Shown piece after piece: positions 18,964 to 26,744 of a stretch of DNA of 64,000 bases (position 1 is its first letter; every line of letters begins with the position of its first letter). This stretch comes from Ignavibacteriales bacterium. Its GTDB lineage: Bacteria > Bacteroidota > Ignavibacteria > UBA10030. Below the pieces are notes generated by a model, which worked only from the letters and a program-made list of their open reading frames with translations, did no database searches and was not told the origin of the DNA. The stretch spans positions 1 to 64,000 of the forward strand of contig JAPLFQ010000012.1 of assembly GCA_026390595.1 (NCBI GenBank). Reading direction: 5' to 3'. The position numbers and the translations under genes are program-made.

Positions 18964-19233
18964 GTGAAAGCGACGAAGATAACATCTTGGCATTTCATCC
19001 TCATTCTGGCGGCCGTCGTTCCCTTTTTGACTGGCCGGAACACTCCCTCTCCTCCCCAGACAGAATCCCCGACTACGACATTGCAGGCCTACTTCTCTCC
19101 ACTGGGTGGAGCCACCGAAGCCATCGTTCAGACCCTCACAAATGCAAATGCATCCGGGGCAACCGCCACAGAAGCCGCTTGTCGAGTTCTCCCGTCTCGC
19201 CAACCACCAACAGTGACAAGACATTCCACTTGA
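18964..19233 (+). pseudogene. Truncated phospholipase-D-like nuclease, N-terminal remnant
   Basis: From a GTG at 18964 the frame encodes a signal peptide (ITSWHFILILAAVVPFLTG) and then QAYFSPLGGATEAIVQTL followed by NANAS. That is the conserved start of secreted PLD-family nucleases (Nuc/EndA type: ...FSPxGGATEAIVxxLxxA). After about 19155 similarity stops and the frame reads unrelated residues to a TGA at 19231-19233. Both HKD catalytic motifs are absent, so it cannot be functional. It lies in the tRNA-Leu scar zone, next to a decayed toxin-antitoxin pair, consistent with debris of an older mobile element. Confidence 0.55.
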
Positions 19234-19258
19234 CAACTATACGCCAATGGCGTATATT
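19230..19258 (+). promoter_or_regulatory. Sigma-70 promoter with operator palindrome for the toxin-antitoxin pair
   Basis: TTGACA (19230-19235), a 17-base spacer and TATATT (19253-19258) form a near-consensus promoter. The spacer and -10 contain the perfect palindrome TATACGCC-AAT-GGCGTATA (19238-19256), ideal for autorepression by the XRE-type antitoxin. The toxin ATG at 19264 lies only 5 bases past the -10, so the transcript is predicted to be leaderless. Confidence 0.75.
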
Positions 19259-19263
19259 GACTT

Positions 19264-19581
19264 ATGCTCATTGTAGAGACCCCAGTGTTCACAAAACGAG
19301 TGCTCGAGACCCTGTCCGATGATGAATATCGGGAGCTACAGCATTTCTTGTCAGAACACCCGGATGCTGGCAACGACATTCCGGGCAGCCACGGACTGCG
19401 GAAGCTGCGATGGACGATCTCAGGCAAGGGAAAGCAGGGAGGAACGAGAATCATCTAGTATTGGCTGAAGTCAAGGGACACAATACTGATGCTTTTCGTA
19501 TTTAAGAAGAATGAACGGAGCGATCTGAGCAAAGATCAGCTCAAGATACTAAGATCAATCGCCGCAAAGGAGTTGAAATGA
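19264..19581 (+). pseudogene. RelE/HigB-type toxin interrupted by an in-frame TAG
   Basis: The frame encodes a RelE/ParE-superfamily mRNA-interferase-like toxin of about 105 residues: MLIVETPVFTKRVLETLSDD, LQHFLSEHPDAGNDIPG, GLRKLRWTISGKGKQGGTRI, then a TAG at 19456-19458 (codon 65), after which the same frame continues YWLKSRDTILMLFVFKKNER through to KELK and a TGA. The position usually holds Tyr (family pattern RVIYYW), one base from TAG. The product would be truncated before the C-terminal strand and is probably inactive. The TGA overlaps the antitoxin ATG by 4 bases (ATGA), so coupling was intact before the mutation. A sequencing error at this base is the main alternative. Confidence 0.8.
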
Positions 19582-19868
19582 AGAAGGAAACATTCGATGA
19601 GTTGGTGACAAGTATTGAGCAAGGTGGAGCCATTGTGCGAGGCAAGAAAGCCTCGAGCAGGACATTTCGCATTCAGAGTCCGAATGTATCGGCAATTCGC
19701 CGGCACCTGGGACTCACTCAACAGAAGTTTGCAGAGCTGCTTGGAATCAGCCCGGCAACGCTCCGCAACTGGGAACAAGGAAGAAGAAGACCCGAAGGCG
19801 CCGCCCGTGTACTTCTCTGCGTTGCGGCAAAATATCCAAGAGCGGTCCTGGATACCGTTGGAGCATGA
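19578..19868 (+). CDS. XRE-family antitoxin (HigA/NadS-like)
   Basis: 96 residues. MKKETFDELVTSIEQGGAIV is the typical start of NadS/HigA-like antitoxins paired with RelE/HigB toxins; a helix-turn-helix follows (IRRHLGLTQQKFAELLGISP, then LRNWEQGRRRPEGAARVLL). It should neutralise the toxin and, as a DNA-binding protein, repress the promoter at 19230-19258. The gene itself has no visible damage, in contrast to its toxin, so it may persist as a solitary repressor. It overlaps the toxin frame by four bases, the usual translational coupling. Confidence 0.88.
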   Translation: MKKETFDELVTSIEQGGAIVRGKKASSRTFRIQSPNVSAIRRHLGLTQQKFAELLGISPATLRNWEQGRRRPEGAARVLLCVAAKYPRAVLDTVGA

Positions 19869-19927
19869 TCCACTCTCCGCAAATCACTTCTGCCCCCTAA
19901 CCACAAGACAGGTTCTATGGAAGCACA

Positions 19928-19968
19928 GAAGCCCGACTGGCTATTGCCAATCGGGCTTCTTGTTTTGT
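19928..19968 (+). terminator. Intrinsic terminator after the antitoxin
   Basis: AGAAGCCCGA-TGGC pairs with GCCA-TCGGGCTTCT across TATT, a 15-bp stem with one mismatch, followed by TGTTTTGT. It ends the toxin-antitoxin transcript; the stem is stronger on the minus strand, so it may work both ways. Confidence 0.7.
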
Positions 19969-20051
19969 ACAACTCCAGCCTGACACTTGAGACATCACCC
20001 GATGCTCTTACGCGATGCAGAACTTTCTCGCACCGCTTTCAAGTTGCTCAC

Positions 20052-20131
20052 TCCAAAGTTGCAGGTTCAACTCCGGGTCATAAAACAAAGAGGCCAAATC
20101 TTTTCAGATTTGGCCATCTGGTGCCCGGAAC
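20052..20131. repeat. Decayed tRNA 3'-end remnants around a terminator hairpin (copy B)
   Basis: TTGCAGGTTCAACTCCGGGTC at 20059-20079 reads like a damaged T-arm on the plus strand. A 10-bp hairpin GGCCAAATCT / AGATTTGGCC follows (20092-20115), with a T-rich run on the minus-strand side. Then comes the minus-strand tRNA-Leu end GTTCCGGGCAC at 20121-20131, abutting a GC palindrome (CCCCGCC / GGCGGGG) at 20131-20152. None of it can fold into a tRNA. Confidence 0.5.
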
Positions 20132-20181
20132 CCCGCCCAAAAAAAGGCGGGGCGGGCAGGACATAAGCCCATTGCGATGAC

Positions 20182-20249
20182 ATGCTGAAACAAGAAACGC
20201 CACCCGAAGAAAGAGTGGCGTTTCTGTTTCAGAGTGCCCGGAACAGGAC
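20182..20249 (-). repeat. tRNA-Leu 3'-end remnant with terminator hairpin (copy C)
   Basis: Near-identical to copy A (59 of 63 bases), and matching the intact tRNA-Leu 3' end for 16 bases before diverging at 20250 into a CCCTTCGGCTC-type interspersed repeat. Indicates that this tRNA end plus its terminator was duplicated. Confidence 0.6.
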
Positions 20250-20357
20250 CCTTCGGCTCTCCCTCGACTCGCTCACTCCATTCGCTTGGGTTCGCTCAGG
20301 AGCTCGTCTCGCCTGCGGCGAGACTCGGCTTGACTCAATAACGTTCGAATGAGATAG

Positions 20358-20394
20358 AAAACGAACGCCCCACCAGAAGGTGGGGCGTCGTTTT
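20358..20394 (-). terminator. Terminator hairpin downstream of tRNA-Leu fragment D
   Basis: AAAACGA-CGCCCCACC pairs with GGTGGGGCG-CGTTTT over an AGAA loop. It lies directly past the 3' end of the tRNA fragment on the minus strand, so it is probably the original terminator of the tRNA gene before the island inserted. Confidence 0.7.
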
Positions 20395-20395
20395 C

Positions 20396-20449
20396 TGTGC
20401 CCGGAACAAGACTTGAACCTGCACGTCCTCGCGAACACTAGCTCCTGAA
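20396..20449 (-). pseudogene. tRNA-Leu(CAG) 3' half: left attachment-site repeat of the island
   Basis: 54 bases identical at 53 positions to 40751-40804, which is the part of the intact tRNA-Leu from the anticodon loop through the variable arm and T-arm to the 3' end. Identity stops abruptly at the anticodon loop (TTCAGGA), a favoured crossover point for tRNA-targeting tyrosine recombinases. The single difference (G to A in the T-stem) keeps a wobble pair. This is the expected displaced 3' half after integration. Confidence 0.85.
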
Positions 20450-20477
20450 TCACATCAAGTCGTTTTCATCGAGTCGG

Positions 20478-20516
20478 AAGTGCCCAGTTCGATTTGAATT
20501 GGGCACTTTTCTTTTT
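20478..20516 (+). terminator. Intrinsic terminator at the island left end
   Basis: AAGTGCCCAGTTC pairs with GAATTGGGCACTT across GATTT and is followed by TTCTTTTT. It stands between the tRNA fragment and the first island gene and may insulate the island. Confidence 0.7.
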
Positions 20517-21164
20517 CCGTTTCGAGTCACCAACCCTCTTTTAGAGACAAAATGGTTACGATTTGGTTACACGATTTCTGGATGTCATAGAGTGTGACAC
20601 AGTGTGGTGACAATTTGGTTACTCGGGTCACGGGTAACAGTTACACTTTGCTATGGAGTTTTCGTCCTGCAACTCAATCCTCTTGAGAGCCCATTCGAAA
20701 AGTCTCTTCGAATAACCGAGACAAGCATGCACGAAATCGGTAAAACTGATTTGAGATCTATGAGAGAAGCCCCGAAACATGGGGTTTGTTTCTTCAAGCG
20801 ATCGGACCAATTGTCTGATGCAACGGAATATGAGGATGAGCCCAAAACCAGATGCTGACTGAGATCTCTTGTGCGATGACCTCATGATTCGTCGTGCGGG
20901 CTCTTGATGCCGCCGGGTGGGGGCTACTCGCGAGGCTACACGGAAAGACGTTCATCTTGCCGGATGTTCCCATTTTCAGCACTCTCGAGCATCTGTGAGG
21001 ATGTGCCTACAACATTTTGTCCGTACTTTTGCACCGGACATTTGTCGGCACTTCCCTGACGTTGACAATCTCCACACATTCCATTACGTTCCTTCATTAG
21101 TTCCCTCCAAATGTCGTGCGTCAGGGGTCTCCCAAAACCTGTCTTCCTTCGTGAATAGCACCGC
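20517..21164. other. Non-coding left end of the island
   Basis: About 650 bases with no credible gene on either strand. It contains the 22-base end repeat (20553-20574) and further TTTGGTTAC copies (for example at 20610-20618) that could be recombinase arm sites. No clear promoter or ribosome site for the kinase gene was found. Confidence 0.5.
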
Positions 21165-24101
21165 ATGATTGGTACGACTGTTTCTCACTATCGCATTCTC
21201 GACAAGCTTGGCGGCGGAGGAATGGGCATTGTCTACAAAGCCCATGACCTCAGGCTGGATCGTGACGTCGCGCTAAAATTTCTCCCGCCCGAGCCCGCTC
21301 TCGATCCGAAGTTAAAAGAACGTTTTGCTCTTGAGGCAAAGGCCGCGTCATCCATCGACCATCCGAACATTTGCACTGTCTTTGATGTGGAAGAATCGTC
21401 TGACGGACGAATGTTCATTGTGATGCCCCACTATGAAGGGGAAACTCTCAAGAAGAAGATCGAACGAGGTCCTCTTCAGCCGGCGGAAGCGATCAACGTT
21501 GCGATTCAAATTGCGCAAGGCCTTTCTGAGGCCCATCGGCATGGGATTGTGCATCGGGATATCAAGCCGGCGAACATCTTCATTACCGGCAGCAGGGTTG
21601 TGAAGATCCTCGATTTTGGTTTGGCGAAACTCGACGGGTCCTTTGACATCACCAAAAGCGGAAGCAGGCTCGGCACAACCACCTACATGGCGCCGGAGCA
21701 AGTGAGGGCGGAACAAGTTGATTACCGGGCAGATATCTGGTCGCTCGGAGCCGTGCTCTACGAGATGTTGACGGGGACAACGCCTTTTGGCGGCGACAAT
21801 GAAGCAGCTGTCATGTATTCGATCGTGAACGACATGCCGCCGTCAATTCACATACGGCGCCCGGAAATCTCTCGACAGATTGATATGGTGGTTAACCATG
21901 CCATCTCGAAATCGAAGGCTGACCGCTATCAGACAATGCTCGAATTTGCCAGCGATCTTGAGGCCTTGAAAAACAGTTCGTCCATCTCAGGAGTGACCAT
22001 TGCGCAGGCAGCAGCTGCAAAAAGATCCAGAAGTCGGTTTATGAAGGCAATGGTTGCCGTTGGAACGTTGTTGCTGGCGTTGGCTGTCGGTTACTATTTC
22101 CTTCAGCCCATCCTTGGTGATGACGCGCTCGCGTCCCACCCGGAGCGCGTGTTGACCATTTCGTTTGAAAACCTAAGCGGTGACACGACTCTCAACTACC
22201 TACAGAAGGCAATTCCGACGCTATTGGAGACGCGGCTCGAGCAGTCACGATACCTTCAAGTGGTCACGCAGGAACGAATGCGGGACATTGTCCGGAACAT
22301 GGGGAAAGGCACGCCAAAGTATGTCGATGCCGAGCTCGGCACTGAGATCTGTCTGAAAGAAGGGATCCGCGCACTTATTATGGGCAGCTTCACCCGTGCA
22401 GGCGACTTGTTTGTCTCAAACATGAAGGTCCTTGACCCTACGACGAAAAAAGTACTGAGAGCAGCCGAATCAAAAGGAAAAGGTGTAGAGAGCCTTCTCG
22501 CAAGTCAGATCGATGAACTGAGTAAAGCCGCTGAGAGTGGAATCGGCCTGTCACAGCGCAGGATTCAAGAATACGATCGTCCCGTGGCACAGTTGACAAC
22601 AGAGTCGCCTCAAGCACTTGCCTGGTACTTGAAAGGAAAAGAGGCCGAAGGCAACTACGAGTGGCAGGAGGCAGCAAAGTGCTACCGGGAGGCCGTGAGA
22701 TGTGATTCATCGTTTGCCGCAGCGTATTGGAGTATCTATACGTGCGAGGACAACGCGGATAATCCCACGATGGCCTTCGAAGCTTTGAGGAAGGCGAACG
22801 ACTGGCAATGGCGAGCCTCCGACAAAATGCGTCTGCTAATTGAAGCCGATTACGCCGGTTTCCTTGAGAACAACAAAGAGAAAAGATTCTCCATCCTAAG
22901 TGAAATCGTGAAGCGCTACCCATACGAACGAGAAGCGTACAAATCGCTCTTCTACGTGTACGTGGCAAAAAGAGACGCAGTTCAAAAACGAGCCATGTTA
23001 AACAAAATCGTCGAGCTCGATCCTACGAACGAGATGGCGCTAAACGAATTGGCAGCTCAGACAAGCGATACCACTCTTGCGTTTTCCTACCTCCGAACAG
23101 TCGTGGAGACTCATCCAAAGAACACCAATGCCCTTGATACGTGGGCTATGACGTATTTCATGGTCGGCAAGTACGACGATGCGCTTAACAAATTGAGGGA
23201 ACTTGCTCAGCGAAGCAAGCAAGGCGAACGCCCTCTCTGGGGAATTGCGTATATCACAGCCTGCAAGGAAGATCTTGATGGAGCTGTTTCCGCGCTTGAA
23301 CCTGGCCCAAGCCTCTCGCGCGGACTCTTTGAGTACTTCCGAGGGCGGGAAGAAACAGCACTCCAGAATTTTCGACAAACGAGGGGCACAAACGAGGCGA
23401 AGCAGGTCGAAGATATTGCCCGTCTCGTTACCGGATGGATTCATCTCGAAAAGGGACGATTCAAGGAAGCCCGAAAGCAGTTCGAAGTCTATGCGGATTC
23501 TGCAGACAGGCACGGAGCGCTAGCGAAAACACCGTTCGGACGAGATAAGAACCCGTTTTATCATTTCTCATTGGGGTATTTGGATCTTGCAAGTGGAAAC
23601 CTCAAGGGCGCTAACGAACATCTCGACGCACTGCGAATGGACACGCTCAACCGCCGCATAGATCACAACACCCGAGTTGTGAAGCAATACCTGAAAGGGG
23701 AAATCCTGTTGGCGGAGGGAAGCACGCGCGAAGCACTGGACAAAACTCAGGGACTCGAGCCCGGCATTGATGGAAACATCAGCTACGAATCGGACATGAT
23801 TCGCCACAATATCCCGCTTTCATTCCGGGATCTTCGAGCCCGTGCCTGGTTCAACGTCGGAGTCATTGATTCCGCGATTGCCACATATGAGCTGCTCATG
23901 TCGACACACTCCGGAGGAGGCAGAGTGAATATCACTTCCCCGGTATTCCATCTGCGACTTGGAGCGCTCTACGAACAAAAGGGAGAACTGGAGAAGGCCA
24001 GAGGTCAGTATCAGACTCTTCTGCGGATTTGGAACAATCCTGAAAAGAACCTGCCGGAACTTGCCGAAGCGAAGTCCCGTTTGGCGAACTTGCGGAAGTA
24101 A
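21165..24101 (+). CDS. Membrane-anchored Hanks-type Ser/Thr protein kinase with TPR-rich sensor region
   Basis: 978 residues. The kinase domain (about 8-270) is complete: glycine loop GGGGMGIVYKA, Lys38 in VALKFL, catalytic Asp132 in HRDIKPAN, DFG at 150-152, activation-loop end TYMAPEQV and DIWSLGAVLYEML. A single transmembrane helix lies near 293-313 (MVAVGTLLLALAVGYYFL). The C-terminal part, outside the membrane, starts with a segment like those in TolB-N/FlgO-type regions (LSFENLSGDTT-like ISFENLSGDTTLNYLQKAI) and continues with TPR-like helices (AAKCYREAVRCDSSFAAAYW, LGALYEQKGELEKARGQY). It should phosphorylate protein partners in response to an external cue. The start has no clear ribosome site. 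The sigma-54 activator follows after 29 bases, so the two are probably co-transcribed and functionally linked. Confidence 0.92.
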   Translation: MIGTTVSHYRILDKLGGGGMGIVYKAHDLRLDRDVALKFLPPEPALDPKLKERFALEAKAASSIDHPNICTVFDVEESSDGRMFIVMPHYEGETLKKKIERGPLQPAEAINVAIQIAQGLSEAHRHGIVHRDIKPANIFITGSRVVKILDFGLAKLDGSFDITKSGSRLGTTTYMAPEQVRAEQVDYRADIWSLGAVLYEMLTGTTPFGGDNEAAVMYSIVNDMPPSIHIRRPEISRQIDMVVNHAISKSKADRYQTMLEFASDLEALKNSSSISGVTIAQAAAAKRSRSRFMKAMVAVGTLLLALAVGYYFLQPILGDDALASHPERVLTISFENLSGDTTLNYLQKAIPTLLETRLEQSRYLQVVTQERMRDIVRNMGKGTPKYVDAELGTEICLKEGIRALIMGSFTRAGDLFVSNMKVLDPTTKKVLRAAESKGKGVESLLASQIDELSKAAESGIGLSQRRIQEYDRPVAQLTTESPQALAWYLKGKEAEGNYEWQEAAKCYREAVRCDSSFAAAYWSIYTCEDNADNPTMAFEALRKANDWQWRASDKMRLLIEADYAGFLENNKEKRFSILSEIVKRYPYEREAYKSLFYVYVAKRDAVQKRAMLNKIVELDPTNEMALNELAAQTSDTTLAFSYLRTVVETHPKNTNALDTWAMTYFMVGKYDDALNKLRELAQRSKQGERPLWGIAYITACKEDLDGAVSALEPGPSLSRGLFEYFRGREETALQNFRQTRGTNEAKQVEDIARLVTGWIHLEKGRFKEARKQFEVYADSADRHGALAKTPFGRDKNPFYHFSLGYLDLASGNLKGANEHLDALRMDTLNRRIDHNTRVVKQYLKGEILLAEGSTREALDKTQGLEPGIDGNISYESDMIRHNIPLSFRDLRARAWFNVGVIDSAIATYELLMSTHSGGGRVNITSPVFHLRLGALYEQKGELEKARGQYQTLLRIWNNPEKNLPELAEAKSRLANLRK

Positions 24102-24130
24102 GTGAACTCTTCGAGTTTTCTGGAGTGACT

Positions 24131-25663
24131 ATGACTGTAACAGCTGACCCCGCTTCGCTCCTTGAACGCGTCCGCGAACTCGAGCAACTGAACCAACTTG
24201 CTCAGGCGCTGAGTTCAACCCTCAGCGTTGAAGAATCGCTCGACACAATTGTTCGTTCGTGCCTGACGCTCTGCAGCGCTGAGCGGGCGGCAGTTGTCCT
24301 TTTTGACAATGGGACGAAGAAGCCTGAGACTCTTGTTCGTTGTGCAAATACAGCTGCGGACGGGATTGATCATATGATCAACGATCTGGTCGCAGGGTGG
24401 GTTCAACGACACAAGGAGCCGCTTGTCACGAACGATGTCCTTCTGGAATTTCGATTCCAGGAACCCTCGGCGCGCATTCGGAGACTTGGTCCGGCTCTGG
24501 CCGTCCCCCTCATGGACCAGGGAACAGTTTTCGGAATGATCAACCTCATTAATTCGCGGGATGGAAACTCATTCTCATCGAATCACCTGAGGGTGGCTGG
24601 TATCATCAGCACGATCGCAGCCCAATATATTCACCGCGCGGAAGTACATGAATTCCAGAGTGAGCATATTCAGCAGCTGAAATCAACCCTTACCCGAGAG
24701 CGAGGTGTTCATTCGATCCTCGGCAACAGCAGGGAAATCAAGGCAGTCATCGAGACGATTGGTCTGGTTGCTCCCTCGTCAGCGAATGTTCTTCTAATAG
24801 GGGAGACTGGAACAGGCAAGGAGCTTGTTGCGAAGGCGATTCACTATGAGGGGCAGCGTGCGGACAAACCGTTCATCGCCGTAAATTGTGCTGCAATTCC
24901 ACATGATTTGTTCGAGTCGGAGCTCTTTGGTCACGTGCGTGGCGCATTTACGGGGGCAACGGATGCGCGTGCAGGAAGATTCGAGCTGGCAAATGGCGGG
25001 ACGTTGTTCCTGGACGAAATATCGGAGATGCCGCCGGCGCTGCAACCGAAGCTGCTGCGCGTCCTCGAAGAGAAGAAGTTTCAGCGAATCGGATCGTCCG
25101 ACCAGATTACCGTCGATGTCCGGGTCATCGCCGCGAGCAGCAAAGACCTCGCCCGGGCCAGCCAGGCTGGAGAATTCCGGGAAGCATTGTTCCATCGGCT
25201 CAATGTTGTCCCCATCACGCTTCCCACGCTTCGGGAGCGCGTTGAGGATATCCCCCTTCTTGCAGAAGCATTTTTAGGAGAAATCAGTGAGGGTTCCAAG
25301 CGCTTCACTGCGGAGGCGCTTGCACTGCTGAAGACTTTCGAGTGGAAAGGAAACGTGCGGGAGCTACGAAACGTTGTCGAACGCATCTCCATTCTTGCCA
25401 GGGAGCGTGAAGTTGGCACTTCAAGCGTTCGGCTGTTTTCGTTTGGCGCTGATGCAGGAATCACGCCTCGCCTTACATCTGCTTTCCGCGAAATGCTCCA
25501 CGTGTCGGATCGAGAAACAAATATCCCTGATCGCGTGGAGAAGGAACTCATCCAACTTGCCCTCAGAGAGTGCTCGGAAAACGTTAGCCAGGCTGCGCGT
25601 TTGCTGGGCATCGACCGGATGGCGCTTCAACGGCGCATCGAGAAATTCGAACTGAACACGTAA
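24131..25663 (+). CDS. GAF-domain sigma-54-dependent transcriptional activator
   Basis: 510 residues from the ATG at 24131, which has GGAG five bases upstream (a GTG at 24125 is an alternative). The GAF domain spans about 30-165. The AAA+ domain has Walker A GETGTGK (224-230), the sigma-54-contacting GAFTGA (271-276), Walker B TLFLDE (291-296) and [15 protein letters not shown] Fis-type helix-turn-helix ends the protein ([20 protein letters not shown]). There is no receiver domain with a phospho-acceptor Asp, so it is not a classical response regulator; signal input is through GAF or through the kinase encoded just upstream. Likely targets are the exported-protein genes downstream, judged from the inverted repeat and candidate promoter at 25726-25825. 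Confidence 0.94.
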   Translation: MTVTADPASLLERVRELEQLNQLAQALSSTLSVEESLDTIVRSCLTLCSAERAAVVLFDNGTKKPETLVRCANTAADGIDHMINDLVAGWVQRHKEPLVTNDVLLEFRFQEPSARIRRLGPALAVPLMDQGTVFGMINLINSRDGNSFSSNHLRVAGIISTIAAQYIHRAEVHEFQSEHIQQLKSTLTRERGVHSILGNSREIKAVIETIGLVAPSSANVLLIGETGTGKELVAKAIHYEGQRADKPFIAVNCAAIPHDLFESELFGHVRGAFTGATDARAGRFELANGGTLFLDEISEMPPALQPKLLRVLEEKKFQRIGSSDQITVDVRVIAASSKDLARASQAGEFREALFHRLNVVPITLPTLRERVEDIPLLAEAFLGEISEGSKRFTAEALALLKTFEWKGNVRELRNVVERISILAREREVGTSSVRLFSFGADAGITPRLTSAFREMLHVSDRETNIPDRVEKELIQLALRECSENVSQAARLLGIDRMALQRRIEKFELNT

Positions 25664-25725
25664 ACATCGACTTCATTCCGCCTCTTTTAGCTTTCATTCT
25701 CTTCCCGTCAACAGATTGTTTCGAT

Positions 25726-25756
25726 CGATTCTGAGCACCCCCTTTGCTCGGAATCG
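25726..25756. promoter_or_regulatory. Inverted repeat, possible enhancer site for the sigma-54 activator
   Basis: CGATTCTGAGCA at 25726-25737 is mirrored by TGCTCGGAATCG at 25745-25756 (11 of 12 paired, 7-base spacer). No T-run follows on either strand, which speaks against a terminator. It lies about 70 bases upstream of a possible sigma-54 promoter, a normal distance for an activator binding site. Confidence 0.45.
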
Positions 25757-25809
25757 TTCACTGTCGATACCCCGGCCTCAAAAACCAGTCGTTTTGCCCC
25801 ATTGAAGAG

Positions 25810-25825
25810 TGGCACCCGCCTTGAG
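25810..25825 (+). promoter_or_regulatory. Weak sigma-54 promoter candidate
   Basis: TGGCACCCGCCTTGAG matches the -24 element TGGCAC exactly with correct spacing to TTG, but the -12 element reads TTGAG instead of TTGC. It lies in the 386-base gap before the exported-protein genes. The missing C makes this a tentative call. Confidence 0.3.
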
Positions 25826-26049
25826 AAGTCTTGGAGCACTATCTAGGATTCTTCTCTGAGTTCTTTCGTGATGTGTCAATTACTCGCACCGTCGCCGGGC
25901 ATTCCCTATATCATAACCTTTGTCGAATAACCGTCGGGGGCGATGTGTAGTAGTTCACCGGGGGGGAGTCCGCTGTGCCCCGTTATGCACGCATACCAGC
26001 AAAATGTCAACTAGCATTCCGATCAGTTCCCAAAAATGGAGGGCTGTAA

Positions 26050-26652
26050 ATGAAACAGATAGCATTGCCTCTTCTCATTCTTGTTCTCCTGGGACCTTTG
26101 TCTCTCATTGCGCAACAAGAGATGCAGGATGTAGTGTATCTGAAGGACGGATCGGTGATCCGTGGCATCATTGTCGAGCAGGTTCCTGGAGTAAGCCTCA
26201 AGATCAAAACGCGTGACAGTAACGTTTTTGTCTACAAGATCGCGGACGTTCAGAAAATGACAAAAGAAACCTCTACGGATGCGAGGGAACTCAGAGGGCG
26301 GGGCGAAAAATCGCCCATCCTTGCACTCGGTCTCTCTTTGCTCGTTCCCGGAGGTGGACAGTACTACAATGGCCAGAATGTCAAAGGGGCGATTATGACA
26401 ATCGTGTCCGCGGGCGGGGCTGTTGTGATGGTGACAGGAGATCACCATGAAGCACCATACGGACTTCTGGTCTATGCAGTGGCGGCTGTCTGGTCGCTCA
26501 TCGATGCGCCGATCGCGACAAACCTCATCAATCAAGAAAGGGAGAATTCCTATGGGCACCTCCTTGAACTCAAGACGAGGGTGGGACTAGCCGGTATGGA
26601 TCTGGCTGTGAGTTCCAGTGGGGTTGGAGCCAAGATCGTGCTGCATTTCTGA
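26050..26652 (+). CDS. Exported small membrane-associated protein, function unknown
   Basis: 200 residues. A signal peptide (MKQIALPLLILVLLGPLSLI) precedes a small beta domain, VVYLKDGSVIRGIIVEQVPG and VFVYKIADVQKMTKE, a pattern common in Bacteroidota-type exported proteins. The second half is hydrophobic and glycine-rich (ILALGLSLLVPGGGQYYNGQ, then VKGAIMTIVSAGGAVVMV), resembling small DUF5683/TM2-like membrane modules. No enzymatic motif is seen. It is the first gene after the regulator pair, with a possible ribosome site GGAGGG at 26038-26043. Confidence 0.7.
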   Translation: MKQIALPLLILVLLGPLSLIAQQEMQDVVYLKDGSVIRGIIVEQVPGVSLKIKTRDSNVFVYKIADVQKMTKETSTDARELRGRGEKSPILALGLSLLVPGGGQYYNGQNVKGAIMTIVSAGGAVVMVTGDHHEAPYGLLVYAVAAVWSLIDAPIATNLINQERENSYGHLLELKTRVGLAGMDLAVSSSGVGAKIVLHF

Positions 26653-26744
26653 CGAACCCGTTAGTCAGAATTCCATCGAGATCACTACATAGTTGAGATC
26701 AATTCTGCTCGTTGTGTACCCTGGCAATTCTAAAGGAGAATGCT

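Noticed and set aside
19456-19458. TAG in the toxin as a pyrrolysine or other recoded codon
   Set aside because: No pyl genes or recoding signal is seen, and the family has Tyr there; a simple nonsense mutation or read error is far more likely.
20059-20079. Functional tRNA on the plus strand
   Set aside because: Only a T-arm-like stretch is present; its stem does not pair properly and no acceptor or anticodon arm can be drawn.
20553-20618. Repeated TTTGGTTAC units as a CRISPR array
   Set aside because: Only a few short, irregularly spaced copies, no uniform spacers and no cas genes; end repeats of an integrated element fit better.
20604-20885. Small frames at the island left end as an integrase or excisionase remnant
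   Set aside because: No tyrosine-recombinase motifs (the Arg, His-x-x-Arg and Tyr sites) or excisionase-like helix could be recognised in either strand.
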